NCBI GenBank assembly: GCA_963797485.1
Contig: CAWCPF010000003.1
Span: 1,054,001-1,118,000 of the forward strand
Origin: CAWAND01 sp963797485
Lineage (GTDB): Bacteria; Chloroflexota; Anaerolineae; Anaerolineales; E44-bin32
Length of the DNA stretch: 64,000 nucleotides
Reading direction: 5' to 3'
In this document: in pieces, positions 27,635 to 36,097 of the stretch
How positions within the stretch are numbered: the first letter of the stretch is position 1
How the letters are laid out: each line of letters starts with the position of its first letter
The notes under the pieces: model-generated
Databases searched by the model: none
Seen by the model: the letters and a program-made list of their open reading frames with translations, nothing else
Told to the model about the DNA's origin: nothing
Position numbers and translations under genes: made by a program

Positions 27635-27757
27635 AGCTAACATCTCGCTGGATGGGACCGGGGATGCGGGGCGATTTTGGCCTTTTGTTGTATGCTCAGG
27701 GCGGGCTGGGGGCGAGGTGGTGGTTGGCCCCGGCCCATCAGCTCGGAGGCGTTAGGC
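27635..27757 (+). repeat. attC7, class A
   Basis: R'' AGCTAAC at 27635; R' GTTAGGC at 27751. Separated from its cassette gene by the IS481-like element. Confidence 0.88.
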
Positions 27758-27779
27758 ATCGCTTGCAAGGAATAAATGG

Positions 27780-28259
27780 ATGGCAGACCAAGAAGACAAG
27801 GGGCTCGTCGCAGAGTATTGGCAATCCTACTTGCATTCGTTGCCCGGAGACGTGGGGGACCTTTCTGACGAGTATCAAGCCTGGAGCTTCGGCAACACTC
27901 CTCAAATGGCCGATGAGCTGGCAAAGCTTGTGCTCGACGGCATCAAGACAGCCACTGCGTCGCTCGCTTGGTCCTACGAGCAGGAGGCTGAGCCTTATCC
28001 CGTGGTTAGTGGCTACAGTGTGATTCTTGACGGAAAGGGTTGCCCCATCGGCATCATCCAAACAACAGAACTGGCTGTGGTCCCATTCAACGAAGTAGAC
28101 GATGATCATGCTTATCAGGAGGGCGAAGGAGATCGCTCGCTTGCCTTTTGGCGCGCAGTCCACTGGAAGTTCTTCGCCGCCGAATGCGAAAGCCTGGGCA
28201 AGGCGCCAGCCAAGGAAATGCCCATCGTGTGTGAAAAGTTCAAACTCGTTTATCGATGA
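27780..28259 (+). CDS. cassette 8: ASCH-domain protein
   Basis: 159 residues. An N-terminal helix (YWQSYLHSLP) and the ASCH pattern LVLDGIKTATASLAWSYEQE, PVVSGYSVILDGKGCPIGIIQTTEL, then EGEGDRSLAFWRAVHWKFFAAEC are characteristic. ASCH proteins have a PUA-like beta-barrel and bind RNA or act as N4-acetylcytidine amidohydrolases (YqfB); which applies here is unknown. ATG 27780 follows AAGGAATAA. Confidence 0.85.
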   Translation: MADQEDKGLVAEYWQSYLHSLPGDVGDLSDEYQAWSFGNTPQMADELAKLVLDGIKTATASLAWSYEQEAEPYPVVSGYSVILDGKGCPIGIIQTTELAVVPFNEVDDDHAYQEGEGDRSLAFWRAVHWKFFAAECESLGKAPAKEMPIVCEKFKLVYR

Positions 28260-28272
28260 ACGAAGCAGCGAT

Positions 28273-28396
28273 GCCTAACATTTCGCTGGATGGGACCGGG
28301 GATGTGGGGCAATTCTGGCGAGATTGTTGTATGCTCAGGAAGGCTAGGGGGCGAGGCGGAGGTTGGCCTCGGCCCATCAGCTCGGAGGCGTTAGGC
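28273..28396 (+). repeat. attC8, class A
   Basis: R'' GCCTAAC at 28273; R' GTTAGGC at 28390. The cassette start GTTAGGCATCGC complements GCGATGCCTAAC. Confidence 0.9.
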
Positions 28397-28413
28397 TGCC
28401 TGTAGGAGGGCTC

Positions 28414-28842
28414 AATGATGAGAACCTGGCGGATGGCAACATACATCTCATTGGGAGCGCTGATCCTCGGCCTGGGTGTGATATTCTCACTTCCATTCCG
28501 ATCCCCGGCTACTACGTCCTCCCCTATGGCCCAGTTTTGATCTTTCTCATACCGGCGGCAATGATTTGCGCCCTCCTGATCGCCCGACTCCTGGTGGCCC
28601 ACCGGCAATTTTCAATGCTGCTCGTCTCCACGGCAGTCCTCTTCCTCGCCCTGACACTTTCCCGTCGGATGGCCCCCCTCGTTTTCGCCCTCTCGCTGCA
28701 TCGAAAGTTTCCCTTGTCAGCACTGTTCGCAGTATCCAGATCGATTGAGTTGTCTTCATCTGTAGATGGGACTCACCGATGGCCTCATAGCCATGTGCTG
28801 TCGAAGGCTACTGGCGTACTTGCCCTATCCGCAAAGTCCTAA
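28414..28842 (+). pseudogene. cassette 9: small membrane protein, frameshifted
   Basis: Starts MMRTWRMATYISLGALILGLGVIFSLPF at about ATG 28414 (after GGAGGGCTCA). The frame changes near 28495-28505 into IPGYYVLPYGPVLIFLIPAAMICALLIARLLV and LLVSTAVLFLALTLSRRMAPLVFAL, ending at 28842. Three or four TM helices; no family recognised. Confidence 0.5.
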
Positions 28843-28975
28843 TGGGCACGAAAATCGCCGTGACGCCTACGGGCTGGAAAAAAAAGCCAGCACCCCCTGA
28901 ACCGGGGAGGGCAGTTTCGTTGATTTTTGTATCTCCGGGGGCCAGGGGAGGGAGACCCGGCGGCCACAATTGGCG

Positions 28976-29099
28976 GCCTAACATCTCGCTGGATGGGACC
29001 GGGGATGCGGGGGGATTTTGGCCCGATTGTTGTATGCTCAGGACGGGTCGGAGGCGAGGTGGCGAGTGGCCCCGGCCCATCAGCTCGGAGGCGTTAGGC
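28976..29099 (+). repeat. attC9, class A
   Basis: R'' GCCTAAC at 28976; R' GTTAGGC at 29093. The 133 bp before it, after the cassette 9 ORF, contain no gene. Confidence 0.9.
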
Positions 29100-29133
29100 G
29101 TCCAACCTGTTGCCTTGAGGAGGAACCTTCAGA

Positions 29134-29784
29134 GTGACACATCCCCTAGCAAGGCGTCTGGGTTTCTGGTCAGCCATCATCGTGGCCATTCTGGGCGCGA
29201 TCTATCTTGCGCTTCTGATCGGCTACTTCGCAACCGAGGGCTTCGCCTTTCCCCCTACGCCCTTTGTCCAACTAGTCGGTGGGCTCGTGACGATCCTCAC
29301 GGCTCCCGCACTGGTCGTTCTCTTTGCTGCGATCAGGCACCTTGCAGGCGACGACGAGAGCATTCTCGGCACAGTCGGCCTCTCTTTCACCCTGTTGTTT
29401 GCGGCATCGGTCAGCATCAACCGATTCGTTCAACTCACCGTGGTGCGACTCAGTCCTCCTGGACCTGCTAGCGCGGACCTCGCCCGGTTCCTTCCATACT
29501 CCACAGGTTCCGTGATGTTCGCCCTCGAGATCCTAGGGTGGGGCTTCTTCCTCTCCTTGGCGGCTCTCTTTGTCGCACCTCTCTTCCGCGGCTCTCGGCT
29601 TCAGATGTGGATCCGATGGCTCTTTGTACTCTTCGCACTCTTCTCGTTCATGAGCGTCCTCGGCCTGGTAAGCGCAACGCCCATAACTGCAGGCGCTTTT
29701 GTGGCCTGGGGGCCCATCCTTCTTGCTCTGGCCATGCTACTTTCATTGTTCTTCCGCGGGAAAGAGCAGCTTCCAGCTAGATGA
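29134..29784 (+). CDS. cassette 10: six-helix membrane protein of unknown function
   Basis: 216 residues, GTG start 29134 after TTGAGGAGGAACC. Six hydrophobic segments: SAIIVAILGAIYLALLIGYF, FVQLVGGLVTILTAPALVVLF, LGTVGLSFTLLFAASVSINRF, FALEILGWGFFLSLAALFVAPLF, WIRWLFVLFALFSFMSVLGLV and GPILLALAMLLSLFF. This pattern is shared by uncharacterised membrane proteins of Chloroflexota; no catalytic residues are evident. Confidence 0.75.
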   Translation: MTHPLARRLGFWSAIIVAILGAIYLALLIGYFATEGFAFPPTPFVQLVGGLVTILTAPALVVLFAAIRHLAGDDESILGTVGLSFTLLFAASVSINRFVQLTVVRLSPPGPASADLARFLPYSTGSVMFALEILGWGFFLSLAALFVAPLFRGSRLQMWIRWLFVLFALFSFMSVLGLVSATPITAGAFVAWGPILLALAMLLSLFFRGKEQLPAR

Positions 29785-29795
29785 AGCGGTTGGCC

Positions 29796-29896
29796 GCCTA
29801 ACAACTCGCTGGAGCCGACCCGGCCAGCCGAGCGGTAGGATTGTGTGCGATACTAGTTCTCGGCCGGCCGGGCGGCTCATCTCGAGGGCGTTAGGC
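29796..29896 (+). repeat. attC10, class C
   Basis: R'' GCCTAAC at 29796; R' GTTAGGC at 29890. Shorter body with GAGCCGACCCGGCCAGCCGA. Confidence 0.88.
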
Positions 29897-30476
29897 CGCA
29901 TCGACAACCTGGCCATATCTCGGCGCGGGCCGTCACTGGACCTATGGCGGCGGGAGTATTCTCGGATCTCAAGCCTTCCGGACCCTTGTCATGCTGTTCT
30001 TGGGGTCGCCGCCGGCGTAGCTCTCAGTCTGCTTGCGGCGCATTGTGCAGTTAATGAGATGTAGCTATTATGAGCGCCGGATCGTAGCTGCTGGGTTCGG
30101 CGGGGTGCTCGGAGCAGTTGTCGACATTGCGGTGCTCGCCTTTCGGGGTCCAGACACATGGGCTTGGAGATGTGTTGGCCGAGCCGGCGACAGAAGGCCA
30201 GCGTTTCGTTCGAAATTGGAGCTGAGGCGCACGTCGAGAGCTGATGGGGTGGCCGTGCAGAGTGATGTGCCTCCTACATCACCTTCGTCGCAATGGGATT
30301 CACGCAATCACGACATCGGCAAGTTGGCTTGGGCTCCGTGGGGAATACTGATGCTCGATGCAACCTGCTTCGTCAGATGGAGCTAAGACCTGAATGCACG
30401 ACCGGTTGCTTGGCCTAAGGCAAAATACGCTGGGTGCAACTTTGGCAGTGGTGGGGGTCGCTCCGATTCGGATGCG
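29897..30476. other. cassette 11: no recognisable gene
   Basis: A 580-bp cassette body. A 117-codon open frame at 30033-30386 has no recognisable family and an Arg/Ser-rich composition; a short hydrophobic stretch (GFGGVLGAVVDIAVLAF, about 30095-30145) hints at a decayed membrane gene. Its ends are exact complements (GTTAGGCCGCAT / ATGCGGCCTAAC), so the cassette itself is complete. Confidence 0.5.
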
Positions 30477-30598
30477 GCCTAACATCTCGCTGGATGGGAC
30501 CGGGGATGCGGGGCGAATTTGGCGAGATTGTTGTATGCTCAGGACGGGTTGGAGGCGGGGCGGGTTGGCCCCGGCCCATCAGCTCGGAGGCGTTAGGC
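30477..30598 (+). repeat. attC11, class A
   Basis: R'' GCCTAAC at 30477; R' GTTAGGC at 30592. Confidence 0.9.
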
Positions 30599-30626
30599 GT
30601 GCGCAGTGCCGAATGTTGGGGGATGC

Positions 30627-31277
30627 ATGTCGAAAGTAAGCAAGCCTGAATCTCGGACTGTTTCTCTGGAAGCGTTGCTGAATTGGGTGGGGATATGGTT
30701 GCCAGGGTTTGTCCGACCAAGCCGTTCAGCTTTCAGAGACGTATTGTCCGCACCTTGGGCCAATTCGAAGGCAGCACTCTCGATTGCCGGGCTCGCGGGC
30801 CTTCTGACGACCTCTACCTGGGAGGTCTGGAACGCCTCACACCCGGGATCCACTGAAGCAGGTTTTGTGCTGTCCAATTCACCCATTGTGCGCACGGGAA
30901 TCCTGGCTTTTGCGTACTTGGTTTCGTTTGTCATCGAGATTGCCGTCATGCAAGTAATCGCGTATCTGCTTGGGGGGAGGGGATCCTTCACCCAACTTTC
31001 GTTTTTGGTCGCGGTTTATGGCACGCCGCTTGACGTGCTTGCTTCTCTCACCTCAACCAGCCTTGGCAGGGCGTTCTATGCATTGCCGGCGCTGTGCCTT
31101 CTCCCCCTTTACTCCTTCTTATTGAGGTACGTTGCGGTCCGGTCTGTTCACAACCTGGCAAAGTGGCCAACCCTTGCCGTCATGATTCCCGGCATGTTGG
31201 TATCAACATGTGCAACATTGACGTTTTACCTCGCCATCTATCCTTGGCCACACAACCTTGTCCGCCCTCCGCTATAG
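30627..31277 (+). CDS. cassette 12: Yip1-like membrane protein
   Basis: 216 residues from ATG 30627 (in-frame GTG 30606 is an alternative; GGGGG precedes the ATG). The N-terminal amphipathic part (WLPGFVRPSRSAFRDVLSAP) precedes about five TM helices, with VEIAVMQVIAYLLGGRGSFTQLSFLVAVYGTPLDVL resembling the conserved core of the Yip1 domain family. Role unknown. Confidence 0.65.
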   Translation: MSKVSKPESRTVSLEALLNWVGIWLPGFVRPSRSAFRDVLSAPWANSKAALSIAGLAGLLTTSTWEVWNASHPGSTEAGFVLSNSPIVRTGILAFAYLVSFVIEIAVMQVIAYLLGGRGSFTQLSFLVAVYGTPLDVLASLTSTSLGRAFYALPALCLLPLYSFLLRYVAVRSVHNLAKWPTLAVMIPGMLVSTCATLTFYLAIYPWPHNLVRPPL

Positions 31278-31301
31278 AAGCCATTGGATGTCTAGGCGCC
31301 C

Positions 31302-31425
31302 GCCTAACATCTCGCTGGATGGGACCGGGGATGCGGGGCGATTTTGGCGAGATTGTTGTATGCTCAGGAAGGGTTAGAGGCGGGGTGGTGAGTGGCCCCG
31401 GCCCATCAGCTCGGAGGCGTTAGGC
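31302..31425 (+). repeat. attC12, class A
   Basis: R'' GCCTAAC at 31302; R' GTTAGGC at 31419. Confidence 0.9.
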
Positions 31426-31482
31426 GTCGCAGTGGACCGCGGCTGCGTGACGATTGGCGGAGACCTGAAGGAGGAACTGCAA

Positions 31483-32525
31483 GTGACAGCAGCTACGGCT
31501 GGTCACAGAATGTACAGGCCGAATTTCATCCACGCCTTCTACAACTGGCTAGACCGCTTACCCATTGCCGACTGGCTCTCTATCGTATTGCTCTTCCCGG
31601 CTGTTGGCATCGTTCAGCATCTGGTGGCCTGGAGCAGAGGGATGCTTTCCCGGGGGAATTCAGCTACGACCTTGGCACAGCCGCTCTCTATCTGACCCCG
31701 CCCCTCCTGCTCGGCATCTATATGCTGAAGGGCGCCCCCAAAGCACTTGAGGAGTATCGCCCTCTCCTGGGTGCCACCGACGAAGAGTACGCACACCTCA
31801 AGTATCGGTTCGTAACGATCCCCAGTGGGTTGGGAACACTGTTCTTCCTGATTGGGGTAGTGGGTGGGGCTGCCACTGGGTTCTCCGACATGGCCGTCGC
31901 TCCAGCCGTCGACTACGCATTCCCGCAAATGAGAATTGGTATCTGGATGATGGGCGGTGGATTGGCCTTTCTATTTGGATATCAAGGAGTCCGTCAATTG
32001 CGTCAGATTGGGGCCTTCTACGCCATGCCCGATCGAATTGACCCCTTCAACCGACGCCCACTTTACGGGTTTTCCCGGTACACCGCGACACTCGCGGTAC
32101 TCGTACTTGTCGTGATTCTGTCTTCATTTGCTGATCCCACTGCTTATGCCGCCTACTCAAACACAGCGCTAATCGCCACCTTCTTAGCTTTTGCTGTGCT
32201 CACCCTTCTCTTGTTCTATCTCCCCTTGGCGGGGGCACACCGGCGTCTTCTTTCCGAAAAGGATACGCTCTTGCAGGAGGTAAACTCCCGTATCGCGATG
32301 ATCTTGGCGCGAATTCACTCCGCCGCATTCGAAAAGCAGGATTACGAAGATGTGGGGGGAATGCGCACAGTGCTCTCGACCTTGAGAGAAGAAGAGCAGG
32401 CCATCCAAGCCTTGAGTACATGGCCGTGGCGGCCCGGCACACTTACCGGCTTGCTTTCTGCTCTCTTCCTGCCTGTTTTGCTTCTGCTCATAAGGGAGGT
32501 CATCACAAGGCTCTTGGGTTCATAG
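31483..32525 (+). pseudogene. cassette 13: polytopic membrane protein, one frameshift (paralogue of cassette 18)
   Basis: GTG 31483 follows GAAGGAGG. N-terminal NFIHAFYNWLDRLPIADWLSIVLLFPAVG and VQHLVAWSRG, then after a frameshift near 31640-31660 DAFPGEFSYDLGTAALYL and a long intact stretch to 32525 with about six TM helices. The cytoplasmic LPLAGAHRRLLSEKDTLLQEV coiled segment and the end WPWRPGTLTGLLSALFLPVLLLL are shared with cassette 18, which has HRRLVSEKEERLGEV and WPWRPGAISALLVTLLLP. An uncharacterised family. Confidence 0.65.
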
Positions 32526-32604
32526 AGTGGGATACCGGCTTTAGTGATGGCTCGTTTGGAGCCGAGCCACGTTCGCCCTTTAGGACGAACTTCACGCCTG
32601 CGCC

Positions 32605-32705
32605 GCCTAACAACTCGATGGAGCCGACCCGGCCAGCCGAGCGGTAGCCATTTGTGCGATACAAGTCTTCGGCTGGCCGGGCGGCTCATCTCGAGGCCGT
32701 TAGCC
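32605..32705 (+). repeat. attC13, class C
   Basis: R'' GCCTAAC at 32605; R' GTTAGCC at 32699. Same class as attC10. Confidence 0.88.
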
Positions 32706-32734
32706 GGAGCACAACAAGTGCGTGGAGGGAAGTC

Positions 32735-33416
32735 ATGATCACCAATGCGAATGAACGCATAGCGCCGATCGATGAAAGGGCTGCGTGGACGAGGATCGGC
32801 ATCGTCTCTGGCCTCGTTGCTTGTTTAGTCTACGCCATGTCGATCTTGGTAGATATGCCGCGCATTCGACAGGTCATCTTGGGGGCCAGTTTTGGCCCTG
32901 CCCTGGTCGTCGCGAGCGTAGCTCTCAAGCACATACTGGAGGGCCGGGGATGCGCACTGTCGATCGAATTGGCTGAGATATGCAACTCCCTTGCCGGAGG
33001 GACTGGTCACCGCCGAAATCACGGTACAACTGGCGATCAACTATTCGATTAAGCCGGCAGTTGACGAAACACTGGCCGCTCTGATGAGGACGAAGTCTGG
33101 GACATCCCCCTCGGGCTCGACGTTTCCTTCGATATGTTCAGTGGCCTCGCCACTCTGCTCTTCGCAATCAACATGATGCGTTGATCCGCGCTTCGGTCAA
33201 ATCATCGGCTGGGCAGGAGTCCTTGTATCGATTGTCATGCTTTTTGGAGCGACCATCTTCTATTTCCCCGATCCACCTTATACGCACGGATTTCCCCATG
33301 TCGGGATCTTCACTGGGCTATGGTACTTTGCCGTGGTCTTGATGCTTGCGTGGTCTTTGCGCAAGGGTAAAGAACTACGACTTAGTGTACGGCGAATGAG
33401 CTCGGGGCGAACATGA
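32735..33416 (+). pseudogene. cassette 14: membrane protein, several frameshifts
   Basis: ATG 32735 after GGAGGGAAG gives MITNANERIAPIDERAAWTRIGIVSGLVACLVYAM and a second helix to about 32985. The frame then breaks near 33000, 33090 and 33180. Pieces in successive frames (VTAEITVQLAINYSIKPAVDETLAAL, DVSFDMFSGLATLLFAINMM, GWAGVLVSIVMLFGATIFYF, GLWYFAVVLMLAWSLRKG) complete a protein of about 225 residues with five or six TM helices. No function recognised. Confidence 0.5.
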
Positions 33417-33520
33417 CCTGCTGCGAACAAGAGGGACTTGCTCATGACTTAGCCCTGGGAACGGCCATTGAACTGACCACTCCGGTACATCTCTTTGGAT
33501 CCCCGACTGGAAAGGGCTCC

Positions 33521-33647
33521 GGCTAACATCTCGCTGGATGGGACCGGGGATGCGGGGCGAATTTGGAGCGGTGCGTTGTATGATCTGGTTGGGCTTGGGG
33601 AGTATGGCGTTGATTGACCCCGGCCCATCAGCTCGGAGGCGTTAGAT
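33521..33647 (+). repeat. attC14, class A
   Basis: R'' GGCTAAC at 33521; R' GTTAGAT at 33641. The cassette's own ends GTTAGCCGGAGC / GCTCCGGCTAAC are exact complements. Confidence 0.9.
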
Positions 33648-33672
33648 CGCCATCCTTTCAGAACTTACGTCC

Positions 33673-33717
33673 TTGACAATTCCTCAAGTATCATATACAT
33701 TATAGATATACATCATA
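33673..33717 (+). promoter_or_regulatory. cassette-borne promoter and AT-rich operator of the vapBC-like pair
   Basis: A consensus TTGACA at 33673-33678, then a -10-like TACATT/TATAGAT region at 33696-33707. The -10 lies in a repeated ATATACAT...ATATACAT block that looks like the operator for the antitoxin. The region is strikingly AT-rich against its surroundings. Confidence 0.7.
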
Positions 33718-33744
33718 GGTCGGCAACTGTTACCGAGGTGAACG

Positions 33745-33978
33745 ATGAAACGAACGCAGATCTACCTGACGGAAGAAGAGCATAAGGCCGTCAAGGCCAT
33801 TGCCAAGCGCCGCGGTCGAACGCAAAGCGAGGTGATCCGCGCTGCAGTCGACCATTATGTCGAGCAGCATCGCGGAGGCAGCCGGAGAGATCTCTTGAGG
33901 CAGGCAAGGGGCATGTGGGCGGATCGGAATGATCTGCCTGATTTCGACCGCCTGCGCGGAGAGTTCGATCGTGCCTGA
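33745..33978 (+). CDS. vapB: cassette 15: ribbon-helix-helix antitoxin (VapB/CopG-like)
   Basis: 77 residues. MKRTQIYLTEEEHKAVKAIAKRRGRTQSEVIRAAVDHYVEQH is a classical RHH DNA-binding domain. The C-terminal tail (LLRQARGMWADRNDLPDFDRLRGEFDRA) is the toxin-binding region typical of VapC partners. It would neutralise the downstream PIN toxin and repress the promoter at 33673. ATG 33745 follows ACCGAGGTGAACG. Confidence 0.88.
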   Translation: MKRTQIYLTEEEHKAVKAIAKRRGRTQSEVIRAAVDHYVEQHRGGSRRDLLRQARGMWADRNDLPDFDRLRGEFDRA

Positions 33979-34354
33979 CCAATCCCTCTTGGATACCGAT
34001 ATTGTCGTCGAGTACCTGAGAGGATCAGACCGTGCAGCGCAGTTTCTTGAAGAATTGAAAGGGGATCTTCTGATCTCAGCTATTAGTGTGGCTGAGCTCT
34101 GGGCAGGGGTCAAAGGCAAAGACGAAGAACAGGCACTTGACCAGTTTCTGGTGGCGTTTCGAATTGTTTCCATCGATGATGAAGTGGGCAAGCAGGCAGG
34201 ATTGCTCCGACGGCAATTTGGTCCGAGTCACGGGACGGGATTGGCCGACGCCCTGGTCGCAGCGAGTGCGATGCGTGAAGGTGCAAACTTGGTTACGTTC
34301 AACACAAAGCACTATCCAATGGACGTGAAGCTACGCGTTCCCTATCATCGCTAA
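33971..34354 (+). CDS. vapC: cassette 15: PIN-domain ribonuclease toxin (VapC-like)
   Basis: 127 residues from GTG 33971, overlapping the antitoxin end by 8 bp (translational coupling). The acidic PIN residues are visible: LLDTDIVVEYLRG (Asp), SVAELWAG (Glu) and GTGLADALVAASAM (Asp). VapC toxins cut tRNA or rRNA. As a cassette with its own promoter it may act as an addiction element stabilising the array. Confidence 0.9.
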   Translation: MPDQSLLDTDIVVEYLRGSDRAAQFLEELKGDLLISAISVAELWAGVKGKDEEQALDQFLVAFRIVSIDDEVGKQAGLLRRQFGPSHGTGLADALVAASAMREGANLVTFNTKHYPMDVKLRVPYHR

Positions 34355-34364
34355 TTGATCGGCG

Positions 34365-34488
34365 ATCTAACATCTCGCTGGATGGGACCGGGGATGCGGG
34401 GCGGATCTGGCGAGATTGTTGTATGCTCAGGAAGGCTGAGAGGCGGGACGGAGGCGGGCCCCGGCCCATCAGCTCGGAGGCGTTAGGC
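34365..34488 (+). repeat. attC15, class A
   Basis: R'' ATCTAAC at 34365; R' GTTAGGC at 34482. GTTAGATCGCC and GGCGATCTAAC are exact complements. Confidence 0.9.
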
Positions 34489-34565
34489 GGCAACTAGCTA
34501 TCGGGGGAATCATAAGTTCTCGTCTAGCATTGAGCCCAATGTCACACGAAGGAGATGTCCCAGGA

Positions 34566-35006
34566 ATGAAAGAAAAGACGGTGGATCCCGATGCTAGAGT
34601 GAAAATGACATTCGACTACTACAAGCAGGAACGGGAGGAATTTGCAAACCTCTCACGTGAACGCACTTCACTCTCGCTCCAGCTCCTCGTTATCCTGGGT
34701 GCTCTCAGCTACGCATTCTTTCAGGCTGGTTCGATCGTCGTCAAATGGGGGATCAGCGGAGTTGTTGTGACTCTCGGCCTGATTGGCTTGGTCACAAACA
34801 TGAGCCTGGAGAGCGAGATGCGCATACACGTCGCGCGTGCGAGGGCGGCCAGGAAGAGTATCACCTTTCTCCGAGAATTCGTCGATGCAAAGCCGAGGGA
34901 CCATCAAAGCTCAAAAGGGATCCGCCAAGACAAACTCTACATAGCTCTCATGGTAGTCATAATGCTCGTTGGATTGTCGTATGCCCTCACCATCATACTC
35001 AAATAG
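34566..35006 (+). CDS. cassette 16: membrane protein with cytoplasmic helices
   Basis: 146 residues from ATG 34566 (upstream in-frame starts at 34530 and 34539 are possible; AAGGAGATG lies 12 bp before 34566). A charged N-terminal helix (FDYYKQEREEFANLSRERTSLSLQL) precedes paired TM helices (LLVILGALSYAFFQAG, WGISGVVVTLGLIGLVTNM). A basic helix and a final TM (LYIALMVVIMLVGLSYALTIIL) follow. The layout recalls SLATT-like effector membrane proteins but homology is not evident; function unknown. Confidence 0.6.
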   Translation: MKEKTVDPDARVKMTFDYYKQEREEFANLSRERTSLSLQLLVILGALSYAFFQAGSIVVKWGISGVVVTLGLIGLVTNMSLESEMRIHVARARAARKSITFLREFVDAKPRDHQSSKGIRQDKLYIALMVVIMLVGLSYALTIILK

Positions 35007-35107
35007 GGTTTTTCGGAACGGATAGGTCTGCACTTGGATCGTTCAAATGGCTGTTCGCTTGTGATGGCCCAGCGGGCTTTCCGCTGACAACGGAGGGAAA
35101 TGTAGCC

Positions 35108-35281
35108 GCCTAACATCTCGCTGGATCCCTGGAAGGTCACCAGGATCTGCGAGGGACCGGGGATGCAGGGCGATTTTGGCGAGATTGTTGTATGCTCAGG
35201 AAAGCCTCAGGGCTGGGCGGAGGTTGTCCCCGGCCCATCCCCACACAGAACGTGGGACTTCGCAGCTCGGAGGCGTTAGGC
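35108..35281 (+). repeat. attC16, class A with two inserted hairpin modules
   Basis: R'' GCCTAAC at 35108; R' GTTAGGC at 35275. A module with stem CCTGG/CCAGG sits after CTCGCTGGAT, and a second with stem CCCAC/GTGGG sits before AGCTCGG. It is the first decorated site of the array. Confidence 0.88.
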
Positions 35282-35360
35282 CGCACAACCCACCGATGCC
35301 TGCAGTTTTCAACGCCCTCAAAACACTGCGGGGCTGTTGCACGTGAGGAAAGGAAGTGGG

Positions 35361-35893
35361 ATGGCTAAGCTCGTGTTCGGAATGAACCAGTCCCTGGACG
35401 GCTACGTCGACCATACTGGAGTTTGCGCCAAGCCCCACGCTCTTCCGCCACTTCATCGAGCAAGCTCAGGGGCAGGCGGGCAGCGTCTACGGTCGCCAAA
35501 TGTATGAAATCATGCGCTACTGGGACGACGATCATCCTGAATGGGACGCTGAGGAACAAGCATTCGCGGCGGCGTGGCGGGTCCAGCCGAAATGGGTCGT
35601 CTCGCGCTCGTTGAGGTCGGTCGGCCCCAACGCCAGGCTTGTTGCGGATGATCTTGAGCGCGCAATCCGCGAGCTGAAGGCCGAGCACGACGGGGAGATC
35701 GAAGTCGCTGGCCCGACCTTGGCGCAAAGCCTCACCGAACTTGGCCTGATCGATGAGTATCGAATCTACCTGCACCCCGTTGTGCTTGGTCACGGCACAG
35801 CCATATTTCGCCGGACCCCGGCCGCCGCTCCATCTTATTGCCAGTGACCGGATTGGCGAGGATGTGATCAGGTTGACCTACGTTCCTGAGTAA
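35361..35893 (+). pseudogene. cassette 17: RibD C-terminal/dihydrofolate reductase-like protein, two frameshifts
   Basis: MAKLVFGMNQSLDGYVDH (ATG 35361 after GGAAGTGGG) is the family's start. After a break near 35405 it continues SPTLFRHFIEQAQGQAGSVYGRQMYEIMRYWDDDHPEW to DEYRIYLHPVVLGHGTAIF, and after a second break near 35810 PPLHLIASDRIGEDVIRLTYVPE to TAA 35891. The family are NADPH-dependent reductases; some act on pteridines, most are uncharacterised. Confidence 0.7.
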
Positions 35894-35944
35894 TCTCGCG
35901 ACACGCCGCATGCTGCAAGTCGCCGTAGAACCGTGCAGCGTGCG

Positions 35945-36069
35945 GCCTAACATCTCGCTGGATGGGACCGGGGATGCGGGGCGAATTTGGGGTAGATTGT
36001 TGTATGCTCAGGAGGGGCCCGAGGCGAGGCGGCGAGTGGCCCCGGCCCATCAGCTCGGAGGCGTTAGGC
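35945..36069 (+). repeat. attC17, class A
   Basis: R'' GCCTAAC at 35945; R' GTTAGGC at 36063. GTTAGGCCGCAC and GTGCGGCCTAAC are exact complements. Confidence 0.9.
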
Positions 36070-36097
36070 ACCGCACTCATTCAACTGGAGATACTAC

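Noticed and set aside
30033..30386. 117-codon ORF in cassette 11 as a real gene
   Set aside because: Arg/Ser-rich, no family, no good ribosome site; left as unassigned cassette content.
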